Positions 53,356 through 62,521 are shown, counted from the first letter of the stretch. The stretch is 64,000 nucleotides of DNA from Pelagerythrobacter sp041912895 (GCF_041912895.1 NZ_JAYSGI010000002.1:248001-312000); one strand, 5' to 3'. Made by a program: numbers and translations. The notes: generated by a model not told the origin, from the letters alone.

Positions 53356-53690
53356 CCTACGTCGTCACCGATGCCTGCATCAAGTGCAAGTACACCGACT
53401 GCGTCGAGGTCTGTCCGGTCGACTGCTTCTACGAAGGCGAGAACATGCTCGTCATCAACCCCAGCGAATGCATCGACTGCGGCGTGTGCGAGCCCGAGTG
53501 CCCGGCCGAGGCGATCCTCCCCGATACCGAGGACGGGCTGGAAAAATGGCTCGAGCTCAACACCAAGTTCTCTGCCGAATGGCCCAACATCACGAGCCAG
53601 AAGGAACCGCCCGCCGACGCCGACGAGCACAAGGGCGAAGAGGACAAGTTCGACAAGTATTTCACGCCGGAACCCGGCGAAGGCGACTGA
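53352..53690 (+). CDS. fdxA: Seven-iron ferredoxin FdxA
   Basis: A 112-residue ferredoxin. CIKCKYTDCVEVCPVDCF supplies ligands for the 3Fe-4S cluster and one for the other cluster, and CIDCGVCEPECP completes the 4Fe-4S site. YEGENMLVINP is the conserved linker of the FdxA family. An acidic C-terminal tail of about 45 residues is usual in alphaproteobacteria. It carries low-potential electrons in the cytoplasm. It ends the helicase-S4-fdxA operon. Confidence 0.95.
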   Translation: MTYVVTDACIKCKYTDCVEVCPVDCFYEGENMLVINPSECIDCGVCEPECPAEAILPDTEDGLEKWLELNTKFSAEWPNITSQKEPPADADEHKGEEDKFDKYFTPEPGEGD

Positions 53691-53937
53691 TTTTCGGCGC
53701 CTGACGCGCATTTAGCGTCCCGATTCGGGAACCGCACTGCGGACTCGCAATTTTCTTGCTGTTGTGCTATATAATGCAACAACTGCTCCGGCCGCGCGCC
53801 GGTCGCAGGCATGACAGAAGAAAGGTCGGCCCCCACCCGCGACAGGATAATCGGCGATCGACCGCGCCCCATGCGGCGGCGCGGCACGGCGATCCGACTG
53901 CCTGCGGGGCGTTCCCGACCGAAGAAAGGACTTGTGC
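53691..53937 (+). promoter_or_regulatory. carD: Probable carD promoter region
   Basis: A 247-bp gene-free stretch between fdxA and carD. TATAAT at 53770-53775 is the only strong -10-like hexamer, in an AT-rich dip (GTTGTGCTATATAATG); the matching -35 position (GCAATT near 53747) is poor. A transcript from there would have a leader of about 150 nt. No tRNA, small ORF or convincing hairpin is seen in the leader. Confidence 0.4.
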
Positions 53938-54471
53938 ATGGCCACCACGGCGCCCGCCTTCGACGTCGGCGATTATGTCGTCTATCCCAAGCACGGCGTG
54001 GGCCGTGTGATCGAGCTGCAGAACGAGGAAATCGCCGGGATGCAGCTGGAGCTCTACGTGCTCCGCTTCGAGAAGGAGCGCATGACGCTGCGCGTTCCCA
54101 CCAACAAGGTCGAGGCGATCGGCATGCGCAAGCTGTCGAGCGACAAGACTTTGAAAGAGGCGATGGAAACGCTCAAGGGCAAGCCCAAGGTCAAGCGTAC
54201 GATGTGGAGCCGCCGCGCGCAGGAATACGAAGCGAAGATCAACTCGGGCGAAATCGTCCTGATCGCCGAAGTGACGCGCGACCTGTTCCGCCCCGACGAC
54301 CAGCCCGAACAGTCCTATTCCGAACGGCAGATCTTCGAAGCCGCCTCCAGCCGCCTCGCGCGCGAACTGGCGGCGATGGAAAAGACCGACGAGCCGACCG
54401 CGCTGGAAAAAATCCTAGACGTGCTGCGCGAACACGCGCCGCAGTATTACGAGAACGCCGAAGAGGCGTGA
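53938..54471 (+). CDS. carD: CarD-family transcriptional regulator
   Basis: A 177-residue protein of the CarD_CdnL_TRCF family. The N-terminal RNA polymerase-interacting Tudor-like domain reads FDVGDYVVYPKHGVGRVIE and FEKERMTLRVP, and the C-terminal helical DNA-binding part contains RTMWSRRAQEYEAKINSGE and VTRDLFR. It stabilises open promoter complexes, chiefly at rRNA promoters. Start ATG 53938 has AAAGGA seven bases upstream. A strong terminator follows. Confidence 0.94.
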   Translation: MATTAPAFDVGDYVVYPKHGVGRVIELQNEEIAGMQLELYVLRFEKERMTLRVPTNKVEAIGMRKLSSDKTLKEAMETLKGKPKVKRTMWSRRAQEYEAKINSGEIVLIAEVTRDLFRPDDQPEQSYSERQIFEAASSRLARELAAMEKTDEPTALEKILDVLREHAPQYYENAEEA

Positions 54472-54500
54472 TTTCGATCAAGCGCTATCGCAAACCGACG

Positions 54501-54528
54501 AAGGGCCGCCCGAGAGGGCGGCCCTTTT
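54501..54528 (+). terminator. Rho-independent terminator of carD
   Basis: GGGCCGCCC and GGGCGGCCC form a perfect 9-bp stem around GAGA, extended by AA/TT pairs and followed by TTTT. It begins 30 bp after the carD stop and is the clearest terminator in the window. Confidence 0.95.
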
Positions 54529-54557
54529 CGTATGATGCTTGCAGCGCCGGTGTTGCT

Positions 54558-54575
54558 GTATTATCTCGGTAATAC
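54558..54575. promoter_or_regulatory. Palindromic operator-like site upstream of the DUF2807 gene
   Basis: GTATTA and TAATAC are perfect inverted repeats around TCTCGG, 33 bp before the ATG of the DUF2807 lipoprotein. Read on the other strand, the core TTACCGAGATAAT differs at one base from the palindrome at 20913-20925 in the glycan island. It is a candidate binding site for a dimeric repressor, for example of the PadR or GntR kind, which is not encoded in this window. Confidence 0.45.
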
Positions 54576-54608
54576 GGACTGGAAGACGAGAACACGAGGA
54601 CGAGAGAC

Positions 54609-55415
54609 ATGCTGCACAAGATCCTAAAGGGCGTCGCGCCCGTGGTCGCACTGATGCTGGCGAGCGGGTGCAACGGCAATATCAACATCAACGGTTCCGA
54701 CGGCGTTCCGCTCGGCGAGCTCGACATGACGGGCAAGACCCCGACCGAAGTGGTCGCCGCCGGCCCCGACAACGTGATTGTGACGCGCGGCGCGGCGCTC
54801 GATATCGACGTCAGCGGCGATCCCGAGGCGGTCGACGCGCTGCGCTTCACGCTCGACGACGAGACGCTCGGCGTGATGCGCGACAACGACTGGAAGAATA
54901 TCGACGGCAAGGCCACCGTGCGCGTCACCCTGCCGCGCGTCGAGAAGCTGGTCCTCGCCGGATCGGGCCGCGCCGAGGTCGACGTTCTCGATGGCGAGGC
55001 GGAAGTGACCATCGCCGGCAGCGGCACGGCCGAAACCGCCAATGTCGATGCGCGCTCGCTCGAAGTGACCATCGCCGGTTCGGGCACCTATCGCGCGGCG
55101 GGCCGTACCGAGCGGCTCGAGCTGAGCATCGCCGGTTCGGGCAATGCCCAGATGGACGGGCTCCAGGCCGGCGATGCCGAAGTCACGATCGCCGGATCGG
55201 GCAATGCGGCCTTCGCTTCGGACGGCCGGGTCGAAGCCTCGATCATGGGCTCGGGCGACGTCACGGTGACCGGCTCGGCGCAGTGCACGATCAGCGCAAT
55301 GGGCTCGGGCTCGCTCAACTGCCGCGCGGGCACCAGCACGGCGAACGGCGAAGCGCCGCCTCCGCCGCCCACCGCTCCTGCCGCCCCCGAGGCACCGCAA
55401 GCGCCCGCGGAATAA
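54609..55415 (+). CDS. DUF2807 (head GIN domain) lipoprotein
   Basis: A 268-residue exported protein with signal peptide and lipobox LASGC (Cys21). The body is a parallel beta-helix built from seven turns of about 17-22 residues, marked by LAGSG, IAGSG (four times) and MGSG (twice), as in the DUF2807 family. A short Pro/Ala-rich tail ends it. Function unknown; the family is often tied to envelope-stress or PspC genes. It has its own promoter region between the carD terminator and the ATG. Confidence 0.88.
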   Translation: MLHKILKGVAPVVALMLASGCNGNININGSDGVPLGELDMTGKTPTEVVAAGPDNVIVTRGAALDIDVSGDPEAVDALRFTLDDETLGVMRDNDWKNIDGKATVRVTLPRVEKLVLAGSGRAEVDVLDGEAEVTIAGSGTAETANVDARSLEVTIAGSGTYRAAGRTERLELSIAGSGNAQMDGLQAGDAEVTIAGSGNAAFASDGRVEASIMGSGDVTVTGSAQCTISAMGSGSLNCRAGTSTANGEAPPPPPTAPAAPEAPQAPAE

Positions 55416-55480
55416 AAACCTCCGGCGTTCATCGCCGCGACGCCAACTTTCGGCTATCCCGCGCGGGAAGGAGACCTTCC

Positions 55481-55810
55481 ATGCGCGGCATAACCCTGGC
55501 CTCGGCCGTCCTCCCCCTCGCGTTCGTGCTCAGCGGATGCCTTGCGAAAACCGCGCTCGACGTGGCGACGCTGCCCGTCAGAGCGGCTAGCAAGGGGGTC
55601 GATCTGGCGACCACCAGCCAGTCTGAGGCGGACGAGAAGCGCGGTCGGCAAATCCGCCAGCGCGAAGAGAAACTCGGCAAGCTCGAACGCCGTTACGGTT
55701 CGGAAATGCGCGACTGCTCGGACGGCGACCGCCGCGCGTGCGACAAGGCTCGCAAGACCTACGCCGAAATGCAGGTGCTGATGCCGAGCATACCTGCCGA
55801 GCCGCGCTGA
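55481..55810 (+). CDS. Small lipoprotein of unknown function
   Basis: A 109-residue protein with signal peptide and lipobox LSGC (Cys20). The mature part begins LAKTALDVATLPVRAASKGVD, a hydrophobic/amphipathic start, then a charged helix (REEKLGKLERRYGSEM) and two Cys in CSDGDRRACDKAR that could form a disulfide. GGAAGGAG precedes the ATG. I do not recognise a named family. It may be co-transcribed with the DUF2807 lipoprotein 65 bp upstream and converges on tsaC. Confidence 0.75.
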   Translation: MRGITLASAVLPLAFVLSGCLAKTALDVATLPVRAASKGVDLATTSQSEADEKRGRQIRQREEKLGKLERRYGSEMRDCSDGDRRACDKARKTYAEMQVLMPSIPAEPR

Positions 55811-55814
55811 GCGC

Positions 55815-56768
55815 TCACGCCGCCGCGCGGCGCAGGCGGTCGTTGATCGCCTTGCCCAGCCCCTCGTGTGGCACCGGCGCGACCGCGATGCGCGGTTTCG
55901 CCGATCGTGCCGCTTCGTGCAGGCAGGCGTAGAGCCGCGCGGCGGCTTCGGCGCGATCGCCGGCGGGCGACAATGAGCAATCGCCCCCAACCGGGCCGAA
56001 CCCGATCAGAAATTCGTCCGCTTCGGCATCTTGCGCCTCGAGGCGCAGCGGCTTGCCGGGGGCGTAATGGCTGGCGAGCTGGCCCGGCGCCTCGATCCCC
56101 GATGCGCCCGCCCCTGCCGTGAACGGCTGCGCGAAAAGCCGCTCGCGCAGGGCGGCGAGATCGATCGGGCCGGGGCGCAATTCGTCCCATTCGCCGTCGC
56201 CACGAATCGCGAGGATGGTCGATTCCAACCCGGCCTCGCACGGCCCGGCATCGAGCACGAGGTCGATCCGCCCGTCGAGCGAGGCGAGCACGTGCGCGGC
56301 GGTCGTGGGCGAGATGAACCCGCTGCGATTGGCCGATGGCGCGGCGAGCGGGAACTCGCAGGCCGCCAGCAGCGCGCGCATCGCCGGATGGGCGGGCGCG
56401 CGCAAGGCGACGGTCGGCAGGCCCGCGGTGACCGCTTCGGCCAGGCCCGCATCGGCGCGGCGCGGCAGCACGAGCGTCAACGGCCCGGGCCATACCCGCT
56501 CGGCCACCAGCGCGGCGTCCCCCGCCAGTTCGGCATACCGCCCGGCCTGCGCGGCATCGCGCACATGCACGATCAGCGGATTGAAATCGGGACGCCCCTT
56601 GGCCGCGTAGATCCGCGCGACCGCCTCCGCGCTGTCGGCCCGCGCGGCGAGGCCGTACACCGTCTCGGTCGGCACCGCGACGAGGCCGCCATCGCGCAGC
56701 ACCGCCGCCGCACGGGCGATTCCCGCGTCGTCCGCCGGTAGCGTTTCCGTAGCGTTCTTGCCGCCCAT
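55815..56768 (-). CDS. tsaC: L-threonylcarbamoyladenylate synthase (Sua5/YwlC type)
   Basis: A 317-residue enzyme for the first step of tRNA t6A37 modification. The YrdC domain covers about 1-205: VAVPTETVYGLAARADS, IYAAKGRPDFNPLIVH, WPGPLTLVL and SANRSGFISPTT. The C-terminal Sua5 domain (about 225-317) makes it the long Sua5 form, joined by a linker with GQLASHYAPGKPLRL. It is divergent from the acyl-CoA dehydrogenase across 51 bp. Confidence 0.94.
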   Translation of the reverse strand: MGGKNATETLPADDAGIARAAAVLRDGGLVAVPTETVYGLAARADSAEAVARIYAAKGRPDFNPLIVHVRDAAQAGRYAELAGDAALVAERVWPGPLTLVLPRRADAGLAEAVTAGLPTVALRAPAHPAMRALLAACEFPLAAPSANRSGFISPTTAAHVLASLDGRIDLVLDAGPCEAGLESTILAIRGDGEWDELRPGPIDLAALRERLFAQPFTAGAGASGIEAPGQLASHYAPGKPLRLEAQDAEADEFLIGFGPVGGDCSLSPAGDRAEAAARLYACLHEAARSAKPRIAVAPVPHEGLGKAINDRLRRAAA

Positions 56769-56819
56769 ACCCGCGCGCTATATTCGCCCAAGGTCAAAGC
56801 CAAGAGGAAGATCGTTCCA

Positions 56820-58559
56820 GTGACCTATTCGCCCGCCACGCAGGACCAGTTGCTCGCCATCCGCGTGAACGCCGGAATCGCCGAGCTCGCCGCGTCCGAA
56901 CGCTTCGCCGCCGCCGAGCCCGACATGGTCGAGGCGATCGTCGAGGGCATCGGCCAGTTCGCGGCGGGCGAATGGCAGCCGCTCGACCGCGCGGGCGATC
57001 TCACCGGCACGAAGCTTGAAAACGGCGTGGTGCGCACACCCGATGGTTTCGCGGATGGTTATCGCCACTATGTCGAGCAGGGCTGGAACGCGATCGCCGG
57101 ACCGGCCGAACACGGCGGCCAGGGCCTGCCCTTCACCCTCGCGTGCAACGTGCTGGAAAACCTCGGCACCGCGAACATGGCCTTCAGCCTGCTGCCGATG
57201 CTCTCGGTCGGCGCGACCGAGGCGATCGAGCATCACGGCAGCGAGGCGCAGAAGGCGATGTATCTGCCCAAGATGGTCAGCGGCGAATGGTCGGGCACGA
57301 TGAACCTCACCGAGCCGCAGGCGGGCAGCGATCTGGGCGCGCTGCGCACGACCGCCACCCCGATCACGGAAGGCGAGCACGCGGGCAAGTATCGCATCGC
57401 CGGACAGAAGATCTTCATCACTTGGGGCGAGCACGACCTGGCGGAGAACATCGTCCACCTCGTCCTCGCGCGCTTGCCCGATGCGCCTGCCGGCAGTCGG
57501 GGCATTTCGCTGTTCATCGTGCCCAAGTATCTGGTGAACGCCGATGGCTCGCCGGGCGCGCGCAACGACCTGCGCTGCGTGAGCCTCGAGCACAAGCTCG
57601 GCATCCACGCCTCGCCGACTTGCGTAATGAGCTATGGCGACAACGGAGATTGCATCGGCGAACTGGTCGGCGCGGAAAATCGCGGGCTGATGGCGATGTT
57701 CACGATGATGAACAACGCACGCATCAACGTCGGCAACCAGGGCGTACAGGTGGGCGAACGCGCGACGCAGGCCGCGCTTTCCTATGCCTGCGAGCGGGTG
57801 CAGTCGGCGCGCGCAGGATCGGCGGACAAGGCGCCGGTGGCGATCGTCGAGCACCCCGACGTGCGCCGGATGCTGCTGCGGATGAAGGCGCTGACCGAAG
57901 GTGCGCGCGCGCTGCTATACTACACCGCCGGGCAGGTCGATCGCGGCACGCTGGGCGACGAGGATGCGGCCCGGCGCGGCGAGGTGCTGGTGCCGCTGAT
58001 CAAGGCCTGGGGCACCGATATCGGAGTCGAAGTCGCCAGTCTCGGCATTCAGGTCCACGGCGGGATGGGTTTCATCGAGGAAACCGGCGCGGCGCAGATC
58101 TGGCGCGACGCGCGAATCGCGCCGATCTACGAAGGCACCAACGGCATCCAGGCCGCCGATCTCGTCACCCGCAAGCTGGGGCTGAAAGACGGTGGCGTCT
58201 ATGCCGCGCTGATGCACGATATCGCGCGCGATGCGGGCGACGAGTCCACCCTGGCCGCCCTCGCTCAGGACTGCGCCGCGATCGCCGAATGGATGCGCGA
58301 TACCGCGAGCCTCGACGATCGGCTGGCGGGCAGCGTGCCCTTCTGTACGATGAGCGCGGTTGCGGTCGCCGGGTGGCAGCTTCTGCGCCAGTTGCGCGCG
58401 GTGGAGGCGGGCGATGCGCCGGGCCTTGCCGATACGAAGCGCGCGAGCGTGCGCTTCTTCCTCGACCGCGTGGTGCCCGAGGCAGGCGGATTGAAGGCCT
58501 CGGCCATCGCCGGGGCGGAATCGCTCTACGCGCTCGATGCCGCGCAGCTCGCCGGATGA
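56820..58559 (+). CDS. Acyl-CoA dehydrogenase (large, DmdC/FadE12-like type)
   Basis: A 579-residue FAD enzyme. WNAIAGPAEHGGQGLPF and MNLTEPQAGSDLGALRT are the acyl-CoA dehydrogenase signatures, FITWGEHDL marks the long subtype, and Glu438 in IYEGTNGIQAADLV is the catalytic-base position. GTG start at 56820 follows AAGAGGAAGA. The last 110 residues form the C-terminal domain typical of this branch, which includes 3-methylmercaptopropionyl-CoA dehydrogenase; the substrate here is unknown. It overlaps the following ATPase gene. Confidence 0.9.
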   Translation: MTYSPATQDQLLAIRVNAGIAELAASERFAAAEPDMVEAIVEGIGQFAAGEWQPLDRAGDLTGTKLENGVVRTPDGFADGYRHYVEQGWNAIAGPAEHGGQGLPFTLACNVLENLGTANMAFSLLPMLSVGATEAIEHHGSEAQKAMYLPKMVSGEWSGTMNLTEPQAGSDLGALRTTATPITEGEHAGKYRIAGQKIFITWGEHDLAENIVHLVLARLPDAPAGSRGISLFIVPKYLVNADGSPGARNDLRCVSLEHKLGIHASPTCVMSYGDNGDCIGELVGAENRGLMAMFTMMNNARINVGNQGVQVGERATQAALSYACERVQSARAGSADKAPVAIVEHPDVRRMLLRMKALTEGARALLYYTAGQVDRGTLGDEDAARRGEVLVPLIKAWGTDIGVEVASLGIQVHGGMGFIEETGAAQIWRDARIAPIYEGTNGIQAADLVTRKLGLKDGGVYAALMHDIARDAGDESTLAALAQDCAAIAEWMRDTASLDDRLAGSVPFCTMSAVAVAGWQLLRQLRAVEAGDAPGLADTKRASVRFFLDRVVPEAGGLKASAIAGAESLYALDAAQLAG

Positions 58560-59386
58560 TGGCCGATCAGGGAGACCCTCTCGCACGGATCGCCGACGCG
58601 CTCGAACGGATCGCGGGCGGCCGCGCGGCTTCGCCCGACTGGCGCGCCGCACCGGCTTATGTCTGGGACGCAGCGGGCGGCCGTGCGGTCGCCGCGCTCG
58701 ATGCGCCCCGGCTCGAACTGCTGAAGGGGATCGACGCGCAGCGCGATGCCGTAGCGGCCAACGTCGCCCGGCTGGCGCGCGGCCATGCGGCGCACGACAT
58801 GCTGCTGTGGGGCGCGCGCGGCATGGGCAAGTCGGCGCTGGTGCGCGCTTCGGTGGTCTCGGCGCAGGAAAGCGCCTCGGCCGCGCTCGCGCTGGTGCAG
58901 GCGGGCACCGACGCGCTCGAAACGCTGCCGCGCCTGTTCGCGGCGCTCGGGCCAGTTCAGCGCAGCTTCCTCGTCTTCATCGACGATCTCGGATTCTCGG
59001 AAGAAGATTCCGTCGGCCCGCGCCACTTGCGCTCGTGGCTGGAAGGCGGGGTCGAGGCGCGCCCTACGAACGTGCGGCTCGCGGTCACCGCGAACCGCCG
59101 CGCCATCGTGCCCCGCCAGGCGAGCGAGCAAGATGATCCCATAAATCCACGCGACGCGGTCGACGACAAGCTGGCGCTGGCCGACCGCTTCGGGCTCTCG
59201 CTCGGCTTCCACAACTGCTCGCAGGACGATTATCTCGCCATCGTCGCAGCCTATTGCGACGAGTACGGCCTCGATCGGGACGAAGCCGACGCGCTCGAAT
59301 GGGCGCGGCGGCGCGGCGCGCGATCGGGGCGCACCGCGTGGCAGTACGTGGTCGAACTCGCCGGGCGTGCCGGGCGCGCGCTCTGA
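58556..59386 (+). CDS. DUF815-type ATP-binding protein
   Basis: A 276-residue P-loop ATPase. Walker A is GARGMGKSALVRA, Walker B-like FLVFIDDLGF, a sensor-like VTANRRAIVPRQ and an arginine-rich lid (DRFGLSLGFHNCSQDDYL) follow, all characteristic of the DUF815 AAA-like family. The N-terminal 60 residues hold ADALERIAGG. The role is unknown in bacteria. ATG at 58556 (ATGA overlap) or 58559 are equally plausible. It is coupled to the acyl-CoA dehydrogenase and convergent with the sorbosone-type gene. Confidence 0.82.
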   Translation: MMADQGDPLARIADALERIAGGRAASPDWRAAPAYVWDAAGGRAVAALDAPRLELLKGIDAQRDAVAANVARLARGHAAHDMLLWGARGMGKSALVRASVVSAQESASAALALVQAGTDALETLPRLFAALGPVQRSFLVFIDDLGFSEEDSVGPRHLRSWLEGGVEARPTNVRLAVTANRRAIVPRQASEQDDPINPRDAVDDKLALADRFGLSLGFHNCSQDDYLAIVAAYCDEYGLDRDEADALEWARRRGARSGRTAWQYVVELAGRAGRAL

Positions 59387-59389
59387 GCG

Positions 59390-60847
59390 CTACTGGCCGC
59401 TCTCGCGCTGATATTCTTCCGCGAAGCTCGCGCTCGGATCGCCCGAGAGCTCGCGCTGCGGGGGTAGCGAGGGGCCCGACAGGCGCTCGATCGCGCTCTG
59501 CGGCTCGGCCCCGGGCGCGGCGACCCGCCAGATGATGCCTGCCGTGTCGTCGCTCACCAGCAGCGCGCCGTCGCCGGCCCATTCGACCCACGTGGGCCGC
59601 CCGCGCGTCGTTCCATCGCCGGTCAGGAAGCCGCTGAGCACGGAAACGGGCTTGCCGGTCGGATTGCCGCGCGCGTCGAACGGCACGTAGATCACGTCGT
59701 AGCCCGACGGCGGCTTGCGGTTCCACGAGCCGTGCCGCGCGATGAACGCACCCTGGTCGAAGCGCGGCCCCATCCGCGCGCCTTCCGCGCTGAACACGAG
59801 GCCGAGCGCGGCGACGTGCGGCCCCAGCGCATATTCGGGGCGGCGCGCGTATTCGACGAGGAAATTGGGCATCGGCGCCTCCACCCGGCGGTCGAAATTG
59901 TCCTTCCAGTAGAGCCACGGCCAGCCGTATTGCGCGCCGATCGGAACGTTGGTGAGATAGTCGGGCACGAGGTCGGAACCGAGCATGTCGCGCTCGTTTA
60001 CGGTGGTCCACAGCTCGCCGCTCCACGGACTCCAGTCGAGACCGTTGGGATTGCGCAGGCCAGTGGCGAACAGGCGCTGGCGCCCGGCCTCCAGATCGTA
60101 TTCCCAGATCGCCGCGCGGCCTTCCTCCGCCTCGATGCCCTTCTCAGCGATGTTCGAGGCGGAACCGACCGCGACATAGACGCTGGTCCCGTCCGGATCG
60201 AGCGTGAGGTTGCGCATCCAGTGGTTGCCGCCGCCGGGCAGGTCCATCAGCTTGCGCGGCTCGGCGGTGATCGCGGTCGCGCCCAGTTCGTAGGGGACGG
60301 CGAGCAGAGCGTCGTGGTTGGCGATGTAGAGCGTGCCGTCTGCCCAGTCGATGCCCGATGGCGAGGCGAGATCGTCGGTCAGCACGGTGCGCTGATCCGC
60401 CGCGCCGTCGCCGTCGCTGTCGCGCAGCAGCACGAGCTGGTCGGGCGATTCGCCGGTCGCACCCGCGCGGGACATCAGAAGGCCCGCGACCCAGTCGGTG
60501 AAGCCGCCACCTTCGCCCTCGACCTTGGGCGCGCGGGTCAGCGTCACCAGAACGTCGCCGTTGGGCAGCGTGTGGATCACGCGTGGATGGTCGAGCCCTT
60601 CGGCGAAGCGGGTGACCGCCAGCCCCTCGGCCGCCTGCGGCGCTTCGCCCCCGGCCCAGCCGACCGGCTTTGCGATCCGCACCGTGGGGAAAAGCTCGGA
60701 ATCGGGCTCGGCCAGCGTCGGATCGATGCCTGCCACCTCCTCGACCGAGAGGTCCGCCGTATTCCCCTGCAATGCCCAGGCGACGGCGAAAATCAGCAGG
60801 AGGGCGAGGACGAGGACCCAGATGAGGATCTTGCGCTTGGTGCTCAT
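59390..60847 (-). CDS. Sorbosone dehydrogenase-like beta-propeller protein
   Basis: A 485-residue protein with one N-terminal membrane anchor (ILIWVLVLALLLIFAVAW, about 7-24) and a periplasmic six-bladed propeller of the GH/sorbosone dehydrogenase type: RFAEGLDHPRVIHTLPNGDV, LYIANHDALL, WMRNLTLDPDG, GLRNPNGLDWSPWSGELWTTVNE and RHGSWNRKPPSGYDV. The family includes PQQ-dependent sugar dehydrogenases, but the substrate and cofactor are not shown by sequence. Start MSTKRK at 60847 is preferred over an upstream ATG-like start at 60883. Confidence 0.85.
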   Translation of the reverse strand: MSTKRKILIWVLVLALLLIFAVAWALQGNTADLSVEEVAGIDPTLAEPDSELFPTVRIAKPVGWAGGEAPQAAEGLAVTRFAEGLDHPRVIHTLPNGDVLVTLTRAPKVEGEGGGFTDWVAGLLMSRAGATGESPDQLVLLRDSDGDGAADQRTVLTDDLASPSGIDWADGTLYIANHDALLAVPYELGATAITAEPRKLMDLPGGGNHWMRNLTLDPDGTSVYVAVGSASNIAEKGIEAEEGRAAIWEYDLEAGRQRLFATGLRNPNGLDWSPWSGELWTTVNERDMLGSDLVPDYLTNVPIGAQYGWPWLYWKDNFDRRVEAPMPNFLVEYARRPEYALGPHVAALGLVFSAEGARMGPRFDQGAFIARHGSWNRKPPSGYDVIYVPFDARGNPTGKPVSVLSGFLTGDGTTRGRPTWVEWAGDGALLVSDDTAGIIWRVAAPGAEPQSAIERLSGPSLPPQRELSGDPSASFAEEYQRESGQ

Positions 60848-60909
60848 GCTTGCGGGATTACGCGCTGGCGGCCCTTGCGGCAATGGCGCAGCGCCCTAGA
60901 TCACGTCGG

Positions 60910-61392
60910 ATGTACGATTTCGCACCCGATTCCGACCTCTCCCCTACCGAACGCTACCGGCAACTGGCCGACGCCGCCGACGCCCTGACCGCGGGCGAGG
61001 CCGACGGCGTGGCCAACATGGCTAACGTCGCGGCGCTGATGTGGGAGTTCCTGCCCGCGCTCAACTGGGCCGGGTTCTATCGCATGGTGGACGGCGAGCT
61101 CGTGCTCGGCCCCTTCGCCGGGCGGCCGGCGTGCATTCGCATTCCGCTGGGCCGCGGCGTGTGCGGCAGGGCGGCGCAGACGGGCGAAACGCAAGTCGTC
61201 GAGGACGTCCACGCCTTCCCCGGCCACATCGCCTGCGACGCGGCGAGCCGCGCGGAACTGGTCGTGCCGGTCGTTCGCGACGGCGCGGTGATCGCGGTGA
61301 TCGATCTCGACAGTCCGCAACGCGCTCGCTTCGGCGCCGAGGATGCCGCGGGCGTCGAGCAACTGGCGCGGGTTCTGGCTAACCGTATCTGA
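60910..61392 (+). CDS. Free methionine-(R)-sulfoxide reductase (GAF domain)
   Basis: A 160-residue single GAF domain. The three catalytic cysteines are Cys75 (ACIRI), Cys85 (GVCG) and Cys109 (IACD); their 10- and 24-residue spacings equal those of E. coli fRMsr (84, 94, 118). LNWAGFYRM and VVPVVRDG are further family marks. It repairs oxidised free methionine with thioredoxin. Start MYDFAP at 60910 is chosen because the 20 upstream codons are atypical; the ribosome site is weak. Confidence 0.93.
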   Translation: MYDFAPDSDLSPTERYRQLADAADALTAGEADGVANMANVAALMWEFLPALNWAGFYRMVDGELVLGPFAGRPACIRIPLGRGVCGRAAQTGETQVVEDVHAFPGHIACDAASRAELVVPVVRDGAVIAVIDLDSPQRARFGAEDAAGVEQLARVLANRI

Positions 61393-61510
61393 CTTTTCCC
61401 GCCCCGAAACGGGACACTGGCCCGCGCCGCATGGGCGGCGGCGGATCACGATGGTAGATTTTCCGTTAACGCCGGGAATCGACTCGGCCTAACGTCCAGG
61501 GGAATCGACC

Positions 61511-62521
61511 ATGACCGCCCGCCACGCGACCTTGCTTATCGGAGCCGCTGCCGGCGCGCTTGCCGCCGTCCCGGCCGCCGCGCAAACGGCCGAGCCCCAG
61601 ATGCCCTACGAATATGCCTATCCCGTGCCGGAAGAAGCCCCTGAGCAGGTGATCGAGCAGCCGTACGAGGCCGCCGATGACACGGTGATCTTCCGCGAAC
61701 AGCCGGTGGTGCAGCCGCTGCCCGGATCGGAGGTGCTCTCCGCGCCTGCTCCTCTCCCCCCGGCATCCTCGCCCTCGGCGCCGCGCCAGGCGGAAAGCTA
61801 TGCCGAGCCGCCCTCTCCTGTGCAGTCGTACGAGCACGAGCGTAGTTACGAGTACGCATACGACGAAGCCCCGTCCTATGATCCGAGCTACGACGACGCA
61901 CCGATGCAACCGCCGTTCGACTACGATAGTCCGCCGCCGTCGCGCTATGCGGAGTTCGATCGGCGGGCATGGCTCGATGACTGCCGCGCACGCTTCAGCG
62001 CCGGCGACGGGCGTCGCGATGGCCGGGTCGCCGGCGGACTCATCGGCGCGGCCGCGGGCGGAGTCATCGGCAATCGCATCGCCGATGGCGACCGGCTGGC
62101 CGGAACGTTGATCGGCGCCGGGGTCGGCGGCCTCGCCGGGCTCGCGGCAGGCGATGCGATCGGGGGCGCGAACGATCGCGAACGCGCCGACGATTACTGC
62201 GAATCGCTGCTCGCTCGCGGTTCGGGCGACTACGCGCCGATGCAACCCTATGCGCCCGGGTATCCGGCCTATCCCTACCCCGCCCCCGCTTATCCCGCGC
62301 CATACGGCTATCCGGCGGGCTATTATGGCGCGGACTGCGGCTGCGGCCCGGCCTTCACCTATATGCCGGTACTCGTCGCGATACCGCAGCGCGCGGTGGT
62401 GCGCGAAACGGTACGCGAGGAATGGGTCGAGGTCGATCATGCGCCCGCGCCCAAGCGCCGCGCGATCCATCGCCCCGCGCCGAAGCCGGACAAGCGGATC
62501 AAGTATTCCAAGGGCAAGTAG
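61511..62521 (+). CDS. Glycine zipper 2TM domain envelope protein
   Basis: A 336-residue exported protein: signal peptide ending AVPAAAQ, a 120-residue Tyr/Pro/Glu/Ser-rich low-complexity region, a glycine zipper (GRVAGGLIGAAAGGVIGNRI and TLIGAGVGGLAGLAAG, about 178-218), then a Tyr/Pro-rich segment (YPAYPYPAPAYPAPYGYP) with CGCG and a basic tail. The zipper resembles Rickettsia 17-kDa antigen/SlyB-type membrane-inserting hairpins. AGGGG lies upstream of the ATG. Function unknown; an envelope-integrity role is inference. It converges on parB. Confidence 0.85.
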   Translation: MTARHATLLIGAAAGALAAVPAAAQTAEPQMPYEYAYPVPEEAPEQVIEQPYEAADDTVIFREQPVVQPLPGSEVLSAPAPLPPASSPSAPRQAESYAEPPSPVQSYEHERSYEYAYDEAPSYDPSYDDAPMQPPFDYDSPPPSRYAEFDRRAWLDDCRARFSAGDGRRDGRVAGGLIGAAAGGVIGNRIADGDRLAGTLIGAGVGGLAGLAAGDAIGGANDRERADDYCESLLARGSGDYAPMQPYAPGYPAYPYPAPAYPAPYGYPAGYYGADCGCGPAFTYMPVLVAIPQRAVVRETVREEWVEVDHAPAPKRRAIHRPAPKPDKRIKYSKGK

